A stretch of DNA of 64,000 bases from Corynebacterium halotolerans (GTDB lineage Bacteria > Actinomycetota > Actinomycetes > Mycobacteriales > Mycobacteriaceae): positions 1 to 64,000 of the forward strand of contig NZ_JVMD01000007.1 in assembly GCF_001056295.1 (NCBI RefSeq). The letters run 5' to 3'. The notes below the pieces were generated by a model, which saw only the letters and a list, made by a program, of their open reading frames with translations, had not been told where the DNA came from and did no database searches. The position numbers were made by a program, and so were the translations under genes. Below are positions 26,183 to 36,003 of the stretch, in pieces. Within the stretch, counting starts at the first letter, position 1; each line of letters starts with the position of its first letter.

Positions 26183-28950
26183 GCTCGTCTTCCCGACCGC
26201 GGAACTGCACCGCCGCGCCCGGAGAGCCGTCCGCGAGCGCCCCGGACGCGAAACGCGGGCCCAGCCCGGCGTCGGCGGCTCCGGCCGATGCCGGCGTGCG
26301 CGCCGATTCCCGGTCGGCCCCGACCCCGGAGCAGGACAGGGCGCGCGACCTGCGCGAGACCGACGAACGGGTCACCCGCGCCATCGACGAGGCCAAGGCC
26401 GCCGCCGCGTGGCTGCATTCCTCGCGGCGCCGCGACGACGACGAGAGCCTGCACCAGCGCCTGGCGCGGCGCACCGGTGCCGGGCTGACGTCCTACGGCC
26501 TGGTCCTGGAGGGCCTGGATTCGGCGTTGGCGGCGGATGAGGCGGAGCGCATCCTCGACGGTTTCCCCGGGGTCCGGGCCACGGTCGTCTATTCGCCGGG
26601 CCGCGCGTGGATCACCGCCCCCGACGACGTCGCCCCCGACGTGCTCATCGCCGCGTTGGCGGAGCACGGCATCGGCGCTTACCTGACCCGCAATTCGCTG
26701 CGCCGCCGGGCGACTCGGCTGGATGCCGCGCCGCGCCGTCGCCCGGCCGTGCCCGCCGCCGCGCAGCAGATGTCGGAGGCGCGGATCCGCCGTCGTGAAG
26801 CGGCATTGCGCGCGGAAGGCTCCAACGAGGTGCTCTTCACCGCCCGGGCCCTGGTGACCCGGACGCGGTTCATCGTGTCGCTGCTGCTGAGCATCCCGGT
26901 GCTGGTGCTGTCGCTGTACGTGCCGTGGCAGTTCCCCGGCTGGCAGTGGATGTGCCTGGGGCTGACCACGATCGTGGCGCTGTGGGGCGGCTGGCCGTTC
27001 CACCGGGCGATGGCGGCGTCGATGCGCAGGCGGATGTCGGCGCTCGACGGCGCCAGCGCCGTCGCCATTTTGGCCGGGTGGGTCTGGTCCGCGGGCGAGA
27101 TCTTCCTCGGCGAGGCCGGGAAGATCGGCTTCACGACGTCGCCGACGTGGTTCGCCTTCAACTACGAGCGGGGGGCTCCGGCGGAGCTCTTCCTCGACGT
27201 GGCCTGCGGCGTGACCGTGCTGCTGCTGGCGGGGCGGTTGGCCACCCGGTACAACCGCGTGCGCACGGGCGCGGCCATGAACGTGCTGCGCATTCCCGCG
27301 GACCGCAACGTCACCGTGGTGCGCAAGGCGGGCAAGGCCGCGAAGCCCGAGAAGCGGCGCGTGCCCGTGGCCGAATTGAACATCGGCGAGGACGTGCTGG
27401 TGCCCCCGGGGCAGGTCATCCCCGTCGACGGCGTCGTCGTCGGCGGCGCCTCGCGCGTCGACTCCCGCGTGGTCGGCGGAGGCAGCGAGCCGAAGGACGT
27501 CAAGGTCAACTCCCGCGTGTGGGCCGGGTCGATGAACCTGGACCAGAAGCTGAAGGTCCGCGTCTCGCGCACCGGTTCCAAGACCCGCGCGGCGGCCATC
27601 CAGAAGTGGTTGCAGACCGCCATCCACGAAGAGGACGTCGCCCACCAGACGGCCGTGCGCTCGGCGTCGGTCCTGGTGCCGTGGACGATGCTGCTGGCCC
27701 TGGTGGCCTTCGGCATCTGGTGGCTGGTCTCCGGCGGCGCGGGCGGCGCGTTCGCGGTGGCGCTGGCGATCCTCATCGGCATCGCTCCCGTGGCCCTGGC
27801 CATGTCGACCTCGACGGCGCTGCGCATCGGCATCCTCTACGCCGCCGAACGGGGCCTGCTCATCCACGATGCGGAGGCGTTCCGCTCGCTGGCCGCCGCG
27901 GATTCGGTGATGTTCAACCGCGTCGGCACGCTGACGGCGGGGGAGATGCACGTGCTGCAGGTGCAGGCGGCGAAGGGCGAGAACCCCGAGCTGATCCTGC
28001 GCGTGGCGGGCGCGCTGATGATGGAGAGCGACCACCCGGTCTCCGCCGCCATCGTGCGCGCGTGCCGCGTCTCGCGCGACGCGGGCTCCGGCGGCGGGGA
28101 CGTCCCGCACTGGATCGACGTGCACCACGTCGAGGTCGACGCGGATGGCGCGTTCATCGGACAGGCGGAATTGCCGGTGTCCACCTCCGACGGCGACGTC
28201 GAAATGCGGTTCGTCGAGGCCAGCCTCTGGCGCCCCCGCGACATGTCCGCCCTCGACGAGCGGATGGCCGTCGCCGCCCTCGGCGGCGGCACGCCCCTGG
28301 TGATCAGCTGGCGCGGCAAGGTCCGCGGCGTCATCACCGTCGGCGAGGACATCAAGCCCGATGCCGTCGAGGCGATCGACGAGCTGGAGGACATGGGCGT
28401 CGACACCATCATGATCACCCGCGACACGTACCCCGTGGCCCGGCGTTTCGCCGACCGCCTGGGCATCTCGCGGGTGTACGCCGGCATCGTCCCGGGCCGC
28501 AAGGCGGCCGCCGTGCGCGGCGTCCACGCCGGCGGTGAGACGGTGGTCATGGTCGGCGGCTCCGACGTCGCCGAATGCCTGCGCGTCGCCGACGTCGGGG
28601 TGCTCATGGACGCCGACGCCGGCGTGGAGGACCTCGAGATCGAGGAGTCGGACGTGGTGTCGCTGCGTTCGGCGGTCCGGTCCGTCCCGGAGGCGATCTC
28701 CCTGGCGCGCGTGGTCACCCGCACGATGTCCGCCAACATCATCTCCGCCTGGACGTACAACATCGCGGTGCTGGCGCTGTCCGTCGCCGGGGTGCTGCAT
28801 CCGCTCGTGGCCTCGGTGCTGATGGTCGTGTCCGGCCTGTGGATCGAATGGCGTTCGCGCCGCCTCGGCCGGATCATGGGCCGCAGCGGCCATCCGCCCC
28901 GCCCGGGCCAGTCGCGCCGCCGCGCGCTGCGGGCCGCGGACCACGGCTGA
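26179..28950 (+). CDS. P-type ATPase-like membrane protein lacking catalytic motifs
   Basis: 923 residues with the domain order of a P1B metal ATPase: disordered N-terminus, an HMA-like domain (about 100-170) without its CxxC, paired membrane helices, actuator domain, helices, P/N domains and terminal helices. Every signature is altered. The phosphorylated Asp of DKTGTLT is Asn580 in FNRVGTLT; the actuator TGE motif is replaced by VVGGGSEP (431-438); the CPC metal motif reads APV (536-538); GDGxND reads GGSD (793-796). Only the nucleotide-domain HP pair (His619-Pro620) and the GTLT half-motif survive. It cannot be an ordinary pump, yet the frame is intact for 2.8 kb. Its setting within the hem genes suggests a non-catalytic role in heme or metal handling. 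It ends 101 nt before hemL. Confidence 0.88.
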   Translation: MSSSSRPRNCTAAPGEPSASAPDAKRGPSPASAAPADAGVRADSRSAPTPEQDRARDLRETDERVTRAIDEAKAAAAWLHSSRRRDDDESLHQRLARRTGAGLTSYGLVLEGLDSALAADEAERILDGFPGVRATVVYSPGRAWITAPDDVAPDVLIAALAEHGIGAYLTRNSLRRRATRLDAAPRRRPAVPAAAQQMSEARIRRREAALRAEGSNEVLFTARALVTRTRFIVSLLLSIPVLVLSLYVPWQFPGWQWMCLGLTTIVALWGGWPFHRAMAASMRRRMSALDGASAVAILAGWVWSAGEIFLGEAGKIGFTTSPTWFAFNYERGAPAELFLDVACGVTVLLLAGRLATRYNRVRTGAAMNVLRIPADRNVTVVRKAGKAAKPEKRRVPVAELNIGEDVLVPPGQVIPVDGVVVGGASRVDSRVVGGGSEPKDVKVNSRVWAGSMNLDQKLKVRVSRTGSKTRAAAIQKWLQTAIHEEDVAHQTAVRSASVLVPWTMLLALVAFGIWWLVSGGAGGAFAVALAILIGIAPVALAMSTSTALRIGILYAAERGLLIHDAEAFRSLAAADSVMFNRVGTLTAGEMHVLQVQAAKGENPELILRVAGALMMESDHPVSAAIVRACRVSRDAGSGGGDVPHWIDVHHVEVDADGAFIGQAELPVSTSDGDVEMRFVEASLWRPRDMSALDERMAVAALGGGTPLVISWRGKVRGVITVGEDIKPDAVEAIDELEDMGVDTIMITRDTYPVARRFADRLGISRVYAGIVPGRKAAAVRGVHAGGETVVMVGGSDVAECLRVADVGVLMDADAGVEDLEIEESDVVSLRSAVRSVPEAISLARVVTRTMSANIISAWTYNIAVLALSVAGVLHPLVASVLMVVSGLWIEWRSRRLGRIMGRSGHPPRPGQSRRRALRAADHG

Positions 28951-29051
28951 GGTCGCCGGAGGGGGAGACGGCCCCTTCATCGCGCCCCACCCCCGACACG
29001 GGGCGGGGGCGGGTGCCCGCGCCGCCGCGGCGTTTCCCTACGATGGGCGGC

Positions 29052-30383
29052 GTGAACACACCCCAGCGGACCTCAAATCAGCAGACCGAAAACTCCGCGC
29101 GCCTCTTCGACGGCGCCCGCGCGGTGACGCCGGGCGGAGTCAATTCCCCGGTGCGCGCATTCGGCTCGGTCGGGGGCACGCCCCGCTTCATCGAGTCGGC
29201 CAAGGGCTCGCGCCTCGTCGACGCAGACGGCAACGAGTACGTCGACCTCGTGTGCTCCTGGGGCCCGATGCTGATGGGCCACGCCCACCCGGCCGTCGTC
29301 GAGGCCGTCCGCGAGGCGGCGGGCCGCGGCCTGTCCTTCGGCGCGCCCACGGCGGGCGAGACGGAGCTCGCGCAGGAGATCATCGACCGCACGTCGGTCG
29401 AGGAGGTCCGCCTGGTCAACTCCGGCACCGAGGCCACCATGTCGGCGGTGCGCCTGGCCCGCGGCTTCACCGGCCGCGGCAAGGTCGTGAAGTTCGACGG
29501 CTGCTACCACGGCCACGTCGATGCGCTGCTGGCCTCGGCCGGCTCGGGCGTCGCCACCTTCGGCCTGCCGGATTCGCCGGGCGTCACCGGCGCGGCGGCG
29601 GCCGACACCATCGTCGTGCCCTACAACGACCTGGAGGCGGTGCGCCGCGCGTTCGCCGACAATCCGGGCGAGATCGCCTGCGTGATCACCGAGGCCGCCG
29701 CGGGCAACATGGGCACCGTCGCCCCGGACGAGGGCTTCAACGCGGAGCTCAAGCGCATCGCCAACGACGATGGCGCGCTGCTGATCCTCGACGAGGTCAT
29801 GACCGGCTTCCGCACCTCGGCCAAGGGCTGGTACGGCGTCGACGGCGTGGCCGGCGACCTAACCACCTTCGGCAAGGTCGTTTCCGGTGGCCTGCCCGCC
29901 GCCGCGTTCGGCGGCCGCCGCGACATCATGGAGCACCTCGCCCCGCAGGGCCCCGTCTACCAGGCCGGCACGCTGTCCGGGAACCCCGTGTCGGTGGCGG
30001 CGGGCCTCGCCAGCCTCCGTGCGGCCGACGACGCGGTGTACGCCGCCGTCGCCGCCAACGCCGACCGCATGTCCGCCATCCTGTCCGACGCGCTGACCGC
30101 GGAGGGCGTCGCCCACCACATCCAGCGCGCTGCCACGTTCTTCTCCCCGCGCTTCGCGGAGGGCGAGGGCCGCAACTTCGCCGACATGAAGGCCGCGGAG
30201 ACGTTCCGCTACCCGGCGTTCTTCCACGCCCTGCTGGAAAACGGCGTCTACGCCCCGCCGAGCTGCTTCGAGACGTGGTTCGTGTCCTCCGCCCTCACCG
30301 ACGCGGACTTCGAGGTCATCGAGTCGGCGGCCCGCGCCGCCGCGAAGGCCGCGGCCGCCGCGACCCCGGAGACCGGCAAGTGA
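29052..30383 (+). CDS. hemL: Glutamate-1-semialdehyde 2,1-aminomutase
   Basis: PLP enzyme making 5-aminolevulinate, second step of the C5 pathway. The 443-residue protein has [11 protein letters not shown] at the start, [24 protein letters not shown] and the PLP lysine Lys275 in [12 protein letters not shown] 29052 is chosen because TACGAT (29039-29044) ends 7 nt before it; the in-frame ATG 29043 lies inside that box. The phosphatase gene begins on its last bases (GTGA). Confidence 0.95.
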   Translation: MNTPQRTSNQQTENSARLFDGARAVTPGGVNSPVRAFGSVGGTPRFIESAKGSRLVDADGNEYVDLVCSWGPMLMGHAHPAVVEAVREAAGRGLSFGAPTAGETELAQEIIDRTSVEEVRLVNSGTEATMSAVRLARGFTGRGKVVKFDGCYHGHVDALLASAGSGVATFGLPDSPGVTGAAAADTIVVPYNDLEAVRRAFADNPGEIACVITEAAAGNMGTVAPDEGFNAELKRIANDDGALLILDEVMTGFRTSAKGWYGVDGVAGDLTTFGKVVSGGLPAAAFGGRRDIMEHLAPQGPVYQAGTLSGNPVSVAAGLASLRAADDAVYAAVAANADRMSAILSDALTAEGVAHHIQRAATFFSPRFAEGEGRNFADMKAAETFRYPAFFHALLENGVYAPPSCFETWFVSSALTDADFEVIESAARAAAKAAAAATPETGK

Positions 30384-31024
30384 CCGGGGGCGGAAACGGG
30401 CGCACGCCCGTCCACGCGCCGCGGACCATCGTCCACCTGATCCGCCACGGCGAGGTGCACAACCCGTCGAAGATCCTCTACGGGCGGCTGCCGGGCTACC
30501 GGCTGTCGGACCGCGGCCGCGCGATGGCGGTGGCCACCGCCGAGGCGTTCGCCGGTCACGACGTCGCCTACGTCGCGTGCTCGCCGCTGCAGCGCACCCG
30601 CGAGACCTGCGAGCCGGTCACCCGCGTCACGGGGCTGGAGCCGGTCATCGACCCCGACGTGCTGGAGGCGGGCAACTCCTTCGAGGGCCTGCACGTGCGC
30701 GGCTGGGATTCCGACCTGTGGAACCCGCGCTACTGGCCGCGCCTGCGCCGGCCGGACGTGCCCAGCTGGGGCGAGCCGTACGACGAGATCGCCGACCGCA
30801 TGTTCAGGGCCATCGACCGCGCCCGCGAGGCCGCGGAGGGGAGGGAGGCGATCATCGTCACCCACCAGCTGTGCGTCGTCGCGGCCGCCCGCCGCGCCCG
30901 CGGGCAGCGCCTGGCCCACAACCCGGCGAACCGCCAGTGCGACCTGTCGTCGGTGACGTCGCTGGTCTACCTGGGCGACACCATCGTCGACGTGCGCTAT
31001 TCCGAGCCCGCCGCGCACCTCTGA
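30380..31024 (+). CDS. Histidine phosphatase family protein
   Basis: 214-residue phosphoglycerate-mutase-like phosphatase: [13 protein letters not shown] holds the catalytic histidine and TRETCEPV and IVTHQLCV the rest of the site, though the second histidine motif is TH rather than GH. It corresponds in position to Rv0525, between hemL and the thioredoxin-like gene. Substrate unknown. It starts at a GTG overlapping the hemL stop, so it is coupled to it. Confidence 0.88.
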   Translation: MTGGGNGRTPVHAPRTIVHLIRHGEVHNPSKILYGRLPGYRLSDRGRAMAVATAEAFAGHDVAYVACSPLQRTRETCEPVTRVTGLEPVIDPDVLEAGNSFEGLHVRGWDSDLWNPRYWPRLRRPDVPSWGEPYDEIADRMFRAIDRAREAAEGREAIIVTHQLCVVAAARRARGQRLAHNPANRQCDLSSVTSLVYLGDTIVDVRYSEPAAHL

Positions 31025-31083
31025 CGTCCCGATCGGGCCCCACCCGTGATTCGGCGTCGGGGCCCCTCGTTCGTTAGATTGCA

Positions 31084-31806
31084 GTGGACCCGGAACTTCA
31101 AAAACCGGAACTTCAAAAGCCCGAGGTCCACATGCCCGGGCTTCGAACGCCCGAACCCCAAATGCCCGATCTTGAAATGGACGGCCCCCAATTGCGCCCC
31201 CTTTTCCGCACCATCGCCGCCGTGGCGGGCATCGCCCTGACCGCGTCGCTGGCCGCATGCGGCGACGAGACCGTCGGCCATGACGCGGTCGCCATCGGCG
31301 GCACCTTCGAGTTCGTCTCGCCCGGCGGGCAGACGGTGATCGAGTACGCCCCGGAGGACCGCAAGCCGGTCGCCGACGTCTACGGCGATTCCCTGATGGA
31401 GGACGGCAAGCAGATCCGCCTGTCGGATTTCAAGGGCCAGATGGTGGTCCTCAACGCGTGGGGCCAGTGGTGCGCCCCGTGCCGCTCCGAGTCGGATGAC
31501 CTGCAGGTGGTCCACGAGAAGATGCGCGAGGCGAATGTCGGCACGGTGCTGGGCATCAACGTCCGCGATCACGTGAAGTCCGCCCCGCGCGATTTCGTGA
31601 AGGACAACGGCCTGGCCTACCCGTCGATCTACGATCCGCCGTTCGTCAACGCGGGCTCGCTGGGCGGCATCCCGGCGTCGGTGATCCCGACGACGATCGT
31701 CCTGGACCGCGAGCACCGCCCGGCGGTCGTCTTCCTGAAGGAGATCAACGAGTCGGAGCTGTGGGCCGCGGTGCAGAAGGTCGCCGACGAGGGTGGGGCG
31801 GCCTAG
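31084..31806 (+). CDS. Thioredoxin-like lipoprotein for cytochrome c maturation
   Basis: Membrane-anchored TlpA/ResA-type thioredoxin that keeps apocytochrome c cysteines reduced on the outer face. 240 residues from GTG 31084: signal peptide with lipobox TASLAAC (Cys59), then the thioredoxin domain with redox motif WCAPC (Cys130/Cys133) and a cis-proline region IPASVIPTT. Residues 2-32 are pentapeptide repeats of the xxPEL kind, which would make a very long n-region for a signal peptide; the true start may be ATG 31177, just before it. ccdA starts at the base after its stop, so electrons can flow CcdA to this protein. Confidence 0.88.
   Translation: MDPELQKPELQKPEVHMPGLRTPEPQMPDLEMDGPQLRPLFRTIAAVAGIALTASLAACGDETVGHDAVAIGGTFEFVSPGGQTVIEYAPEDRKPVADVYGDSLMEDGKQIRLSDFKGQMVVLNAWGQWCAPCRSESDDLQVVHEKMREANVGTVLGINVRDHVKSAPRDFVKDNGLAYPSIYDPPFVNAGSLGGIPASVIPTTIVLDREHRPAVVFLKEINESELWAAVQKVADEGGAA
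31087..31176 (+). repeat. Six 15-bp tandem repeats at the 5' end of the thioredoxin-like gene
   Basis: Imperfect units of exactly 15 bp starting with CCGGAACTTCAA or CCCGA-type cores encode Pro-Glu/Asp/Gly-Leu/Val pentapeptides. A second 15-bp array with a CCCGA core lies at 51321-51394. Confidence 0.75.
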
Positions 31807-32652
31807 ATGCTCCTCGCCTCCGGCATCGGCGACGCCTTCGCGGACGCCGCGGCCCAGGGCCCGATCCTCCTGGCCCTGTTGGCGGCGGCCGCCGCGGGTC
31901 TGGTGTCCTTCGCCAGTCCGTGCGTGATCCCGCTCGTGCCCGGTTACGTCTCCTACCTGACGGGCATTTCCGGCGCGGCGGGGGAGAGCGCCCCCGGTTC
32001 GGGTACGGCAGCGCTTGACGACGGCGGCCGCGCCCCCGATTCGTCCGCCGCGTCGCGGAAGCGGGTGCGCGCCCGCGTGGGCCTGGCGGCGCTGCTGTTC
32101 GTCGCGGGGTTCACGGTGATCTTCGTGTTGGGTTCGGCCTCGGTGTTCGGGCTGGTTTCCTCGCTGCGCCTGGGGGCGCGGACGCTGACCATCGTCGGCG
32201 GCGTGGTCACCATCGCCATGGGCCTGGTGTTCATGGGCATGGTGCCCGCCCTGCAGCGCGATACCCGAATGGCGCCGAAGCGGTGGACCACGTGGTTGGG
32301 CGCCCCGATGCTCGGCGCGGTGTTCGCGCTGGGGTGGACGCCGTGCCTGGGGCCGACGCTGACGGCCATCATCTCAGTCACGGCGGGCACCGAGGGGCTC
32401 ACGGCCGCACGCGGCGTGGCGCTGATCGTGGCGTACTGCATGGGCCTGGGCCTGCCGTTCATCCTGGTCGCGCTGGGTTCGGCCAGCGCCATGAAGGGCG
32501 TGGATTGGCTGCGCCGCAATTCCCGGAAGATCCAGATCGCCGGCGGCGTGATGCTGGTGCTGGTGGGCATCGCGTTGGTGTCCGGCCTCTGGGATATGTT
32601 CGTCAATTGGATTCAGGTGGCGTTCATCACCGACACGGTGACGCCGATTTAA
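31807..32652 (+). CDS. ccdA: Cytochrome c biogenesis protein CcdA
   Basis: Membrane thiol-disulfide carrier that passes electrons from cytosolic thioredoxin to the extracytoplasmic partner encoded just upstream. 281 residues with six membrane segments; the two redox cysteines sit in SFASPCVIPLVPG and WTPCLGPTL. A soluble, Ala/Ser/Arg-rich loop of about 35 residues (60-95) separates helices 1 and 2. No gap separates it from the thioredoxin-like gene. resB follows after 16 nt. Confidence 0.94.
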   Translation: MLLASGIGDAFADAAAQGPILLALLAAAAAGLVSFASPCVIPLVPGYVSYLTGISGAAGESAPGSGTAALDDGGRAPDSSAASRKRVRARVGLAALLFVAGFTVIFVLGSASVFGLVSSLRLGARTLTIVGGVVTIAMGLVFMGMVPALQRDTRMAPKRWTTWLGAPMLGAVFALGWTPCLGPTLTAIISVTAGTEGLTAARGVALIVAYCMGLGLPFILVALGSASAMKGVDWLRRNSRKIQIAGGVMLVLVGIALVSGLWDMFVNWIQVAFITDTVTPI

Positions 32653-32668
32653 GGAGATGGCAGGGCAG

Positions 32669-34327
32669 ATGGCGACAACCACGCAGGCACCGCGGGGCAC
32701 CGCCGGCGCGAAGGCGATGCGCCCGGTGCGGGCGGCGTGGCGCTGGCTGACCAGCATGCGCACGGCGCTGATCCTGCTGTTCCTGCTCGCGTTCGCGGCG
32801 ATCCCGGGCGCCCTGCTGCCGCAGCGCCAGCTGTCGCAGGACAAGGTCGACGAGTACCTGGCCAACAACGGCAAGATGGCGGAGATCTTCGACAAGCTCC
32901 AGCTTTTCGACGTCTTCTCGTCCTTCTGGTTCACCGCCATCTACGTGCTGCTGTTCGCGTCGCTGGTGGGCTGCATCATCCCGCGCACGTGGGAGCACTG
33001 GAAGGCCATGCGCACGCCGCCGGCGCGGGCGCCGAAGAACCTGGGCAGGCTGCCCATGAACGACGCCGGCGTCGTCGAAAAGCCCCTCGACGAGGTGAAG
33101 GCGGACGTTGCTTCCCGGCTGAAGCGGTGGCACCTGACCGAGACACCGGCCGAGGGGGACCGTGCGGGCGCGGTGTCGTTCTCCGCCGAGCGCGGGTACC
33201 TGCGCGAGTTCGGCAACCTCGTGTTCCACCTGGGGCTGGTGGCGCTGCTGATCACCATCGCCGCGGGCAAGCTGCTGTACTACGAGGGCCAGGTGATCCT
33301 GGTCACGGGCACCGGCACCGAGATCCAGGACGAGGCCGTCGAGGGCGCGGTGGGCAACCCGTTCTGCAACACGGCCCCGGCCAACTTCGATTCGCTGCGC
33401 CCCGGCCTGCTTTTCGACGGCACCGGCCTCAACCCGTTCTGCGTGCAGGTGCGCGATTTCAAGGCCGATTACCTGCCCAACGGCCAGGCGAAGATGTTCA
33501 CGTCGAACATCCGCTGGGCCGACGAGGACCAGATGCGCGACCCGGTGGACTCGTGGAACGAGCAGACGCTGCGCGTGAACCATCCGCTGCGCGTCAACGG
33601 TGACCGCGTGTACCTGCAGGGCCACGGGTTCGCCCCGGCGGTGCGGGTGACGTGGCCCAACGGTGAGTCGCGCACGTCCGTGGTGCAGTTCCGCCCGGAT
33701 GACCCGATGTTCTTCCTGTCGTCGGGCGCCATGCGCTTCGACCCGCCGGCGGGCATGTACCCGGATCTGTTCGAGCGCCGCCAGAACCAGATCGCCATCG
33801 AGGGTCTGTTCGCCCCGACGGCGGAGTTCACCGGCGAAACGGGCCAGCTGCTGACGTCGTCGTACCCCGCCCTGAACGACCCGGCCATCGCCGTGGACGT
33901 CTACCGCGGCGACGCGGGCCTGGACACCGGGCGCAGCCAGCAGCTGTTCTCGCTGGACCGCGACCTGATGCATTCGGGCCAGCTGCAGAAGATCGCCCGC
34001 GTCAACCTGAAGGCGGGCGAGGACACCGTCCTCGACGACGGCACGCGGGTGGAGTTCCTCGGCGCCAAGGAGTTCGTGAACCTGCAGGTCGCCCATGACC
34101 CGACGCAGGCGTGGGTGCTGTGGTCGGCGATCGCGATGCTCGGCGGCCTGGTCGTGTCGCTGGCGGTGAAGCGCCGTCGCCTGTGGGTGCGCCTGCACCC
34201 GGTGTCGGAGGGCGTCACCCGCGTGGAGTTCGGTGGCCTGGCCCGCACGGACCGCGCCGGCTGGGGCGACGAGTTCGACGCCTTCGTGCGCGGTGTGCTG
34301 GGCCGCCCCGAGCCCGACGACGAGTGA
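32669..34327 (+). CDS. resB: Cytochrome c biogenesis protein ResB/Ccs1
   Basis: Partner of CcsA in the system II heme-lyase complex that attaches heme to cytochrome c outside the membrane. 552 residues: N-terminal helices (MRTALILLFLLAFAAIPGALLPQ and a second near residue 85-105), a third at about 190-210, a large extracytoplasmic domain, and a last helix near 485-505. An AAGGAG element (32651-32656) precedes both ATG 32657 and 32669; spacing excludes the first, so 32669 is used. Confidence 0.92.
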   Translation: MATTTQAPRGTAGAKAMRPVRAAWRWLTSMRTALILLFLLAFAAIPGALLPQRQLSQDKVDEYLANNGKMAEIFDKLQLFDVFSSFWFTAIYVLLFASLVGCIIPRTWEHWKAMRTPPARAPKNLGRLPMNDAGVVEKPLDEVKADVASRLKRWHLTETPAEGDRAGAVSFSAERGYLREFGNLVFHLGLVALLITIAAGKLLYYEGQVILVTGTGTEIQDEAVEGAVGNPFCNTAPANFDSLRPGLLFDGTGLNPFCVQVRDFKADYLPNGQAKMFTSNIRWADEDQMRDPVDSWNEQTLRVNHPLRVNGDRVYLQGHGFAPAVRVTWPNGESRTSVVQFRPDDPMFFLSSGAMRFDPPAGMYPDLFERRQNQIAIEGLFAPTAEFTGETGQLLTSSYPALNDPAIAVDVYRGDAGLDTGRSQQLFSLDRDLMHSGQLQKIARVNLKAGEDTVLDDGTRVEFLGAKEFVNLQVAHDPTQAWVLWSAIAMLGGLVVSLAVKRRRLWVRLHPVSEGVTRVEFGGLARTDRAGWGDEFDAFVRGVLGRPEPDDE

Positions 34328-34375
34328 CGGGTTGTCGCGCGACGTTTTGGCGACGCTCCGTCGTTAAGTCAGGTG

Positions 34376-34413
34376 CCCCCGGCCTGCATGTATGCCCCCG
34401 GGGGTTGGGTTTT
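34376..34413 (+). terminator. Possible terminator between resB and ccsA
   Basis: Seven-base arms cccccgg and ccggggg with a 15-nt loop, then TTGGGTTTT. The T run is interrupted, so it is weak or partial; ccsA could still be read from upstream. Confidence 0.35.
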
Positions 34414-34478
34414 GGGGGGCTGCGCGACTACGGTCATACCCGATCGCAGGAACCCCGGAAAGACAGGAAACGGCCCCG

Positions 34479-35525
34479 ATGCCCGTCAATCAGACCCTGG
34501 CGCAATACTCCGACTGGTCGTACTTCACGGCCTTCGCCTTGTACGCGCTGGCGCTGCTGCTGTTCGTCGCCTACTACGCCCGTCGCCTGTCGGCCCTCGA
34601 GGCCCGGGCCGAGGCCCGAGCCCAGGTCGGCGAGAAGGTTCTCGTCGGCAACGCTCCGGCGAACCCCTACGGCGGCGACGATGCCGCGTCCGATTCTTCC
34701 GGGCCGAACCGGGACACCTACGAGGCCAACGAGCGCGACTCCGCGGACATCGCCGCGAAGTTCCGCAAGGCCGGGTCCGTCGGTTCGATGGCCGAGATGG
34801 TCGTCTACGTCGGCGTCGCCGTCCACCTGGCGTCGGTGGTCCTGCGCGGGCTGTCCGCCGAGCGTTTCCCGTGGGGCAACCTGTACGAGTACATCTCGGT
34901 GTTCAGCCTCTTCGCCATGGTCATCGCGTCGATTCTGCTGCGCCGCAACGAGACCCGGATCTTCTGGCCCTGGCTGCTCACCCCGGTCGCGGCGCTGATG
35001 TTCTACGGCGGCACGTCGCTGTACGCGGAGTCCGCGCCGGTCGTCCCGGCCCTGCAGTCGATCTGGTTCCCCATCCACGTCTCCACCGTGTCCATCGGCG
35101 GCGGCATTTTCCTGGTGTCCGGCATCGCGTCGCTGCTGTACCTGCTCCGCATCGCGCAGCCGAAGGGCAAGGAGAAGGGCGTCTTCGGCAAGCTCGCCAT
35201 GCCGCTGCCGTCGGCGAAGACCCTCGACACGATCGCGTACCGCACCGCGATCTGGGCGTTCCCGCTGTTCGGCCTGGGCGTCGTGTTCGGCGCCATCTGG
35301 GCCGAGGTCGCCTGGGGCCGGTTCTGGGGTTGGGACCCGAAGGAGACCGTGTCCTTCATCACGTGGATCGTCTACGCCGCGTACCTGCATGCCCGCGCGA
35401 CGACGGGCTGGCGCAACGCGGTCGCCGCGTGGATCAACATCATCGGCTTCGCGACGATGGTGTTCAACCTGTTCTTCATCAACATGGTCGTCTCCGGCCT
35501 GCACTCCTACGCCGGGCTGAACTGA
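34479..35525 (+). CDS. ccsA: Cytochrome c biogenesis protein CcsA (heme handling)
   Basis: 348-residue membrane protein of the CcsA/CcmF superfamily that exports and presents heme for attachment. Eight hydrophobic segments; the tryptophan-rich WWD motif is WGRFWGWDPKETVSF near residues 283-297, and conserved histidines occur in FPIHVS and YLHARATTGW. Residues about 40-100 are a soluble insertion. ATG 34479 has an AGGAAA element 10 nt upstream. The next membrane gene overlaps its stop by one base. Confidence 0.94.
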   Translation: MPVNQTLAQYSDWSYFTAFALYALALLLFVAYYARRLSALEARAEARAQVGEKVLVGNAPANPYGGDDAASDSSGPNRDTYEANERDSADIAAKFRKAGSVGSMAEMVVYVGVAVHLASVVLRGLSAERFPWGNLYEYISVFSLFAMVIASILLRRNETRIFWPWLLTPVAALMFYGGTSLYAESAPVVPALQSIWFPIHVSTVSIGGGIFLVSGIASLLYLLRIAQPKGKEKGVFGKLAMPLPSAKTLDTIAYRTAIWAFPLFGLGVVFGAIWAEVAWGRFWGWDPKETVSFITWIVYAAYLHARATTGWRNAVAAWINIIGFATMVFNLFFINMVVSGLHSYAGLN

Positions 35526-35905
35526 TGCGGCCGACGTCGAAGAGCTCCCTGACGCTGGGGGCGTTCCTGCTGCTGATCGGCCTGTTCTTCACTCTCTTCG
35601 CGCCCGGCGGGCTCGGCGAGGTGACCATGGTCGCCGGCGTCGCCATGATCCTGGCGGCGTTCGCCCCGCCCGGCGTGATCCGGAGGTTCGGCACGAAGCG
35701 CGCGCTGCTGGCCGGGCTTGGCCTCATCGCCGTCGGCGCGGTGCTCACCGTGATCGATTGGGCCGACGATTCCTTTGGCTGGGCGGAGATCCTCGGCGGA
35801 GGGTTCTTCCTGGCCGGCGTGCTGGTGATGGCGATCTACGCGGGTGCCCCGAAGGGCTCGGCGGGCGAGCCCGCACCCGACCATGATCAGGTGGTCCGGC
35901 ACTGA
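35525..35905 (+). CDS. Small membrane protein after ccsA
   Basis: 126 residues with four hydrophobic segments (about residues 10-28, 32-50, 60-76 and 86-106) and a polar tail. Not recognised. The ATG shares one base with the ccsA TGA, so it is cotranslated with the cytochrome c maturation genes and may assist them. Confidence 0.75.
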   Translation: MRPTSKSSLTLGAFLLLIGLFFTLFAPGGLGEVTMVAGVAMILAAFAPPGVIRRFGTKRALLAGLGLIAVGAVLTVIDWADDSFGWAEILGGGFFLAGVLVMAIYAGAPKGSAGEPAPDHDQVVRH

Positions 35906-35927
35906 CGGTCGCCGCCGCACCTCCGTA

Positions 35928-35961
35928 CCGCCGCTGACGGATTTCCGTCCGCGGCGGTTTT
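35928..35961 (+). terminator. Terminator of the cytochrome c maturation operon
   Basis: Seven-base arms ccgccgc and gcggcgg, with inner pairing of gacgg and ccgtc, followed by TTTT. Confidence 0.75.
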
Positions 35962-36003
35962 CGTCTTCCCGGAGCAATCCGGGCCGCGGGGTACGGTGGG
36001 CGC

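Noticed and set aside
24838..28980. A 1380-codon open frame on the minus strand across the P-ATPase-like gene
   Set aside because: It is antisense to a gene with clear domain structure, and its Arg/Ala/His-rich composition is what GC-rich third positions produce on the opposite strand. Many similar antisense frames occur in the window.
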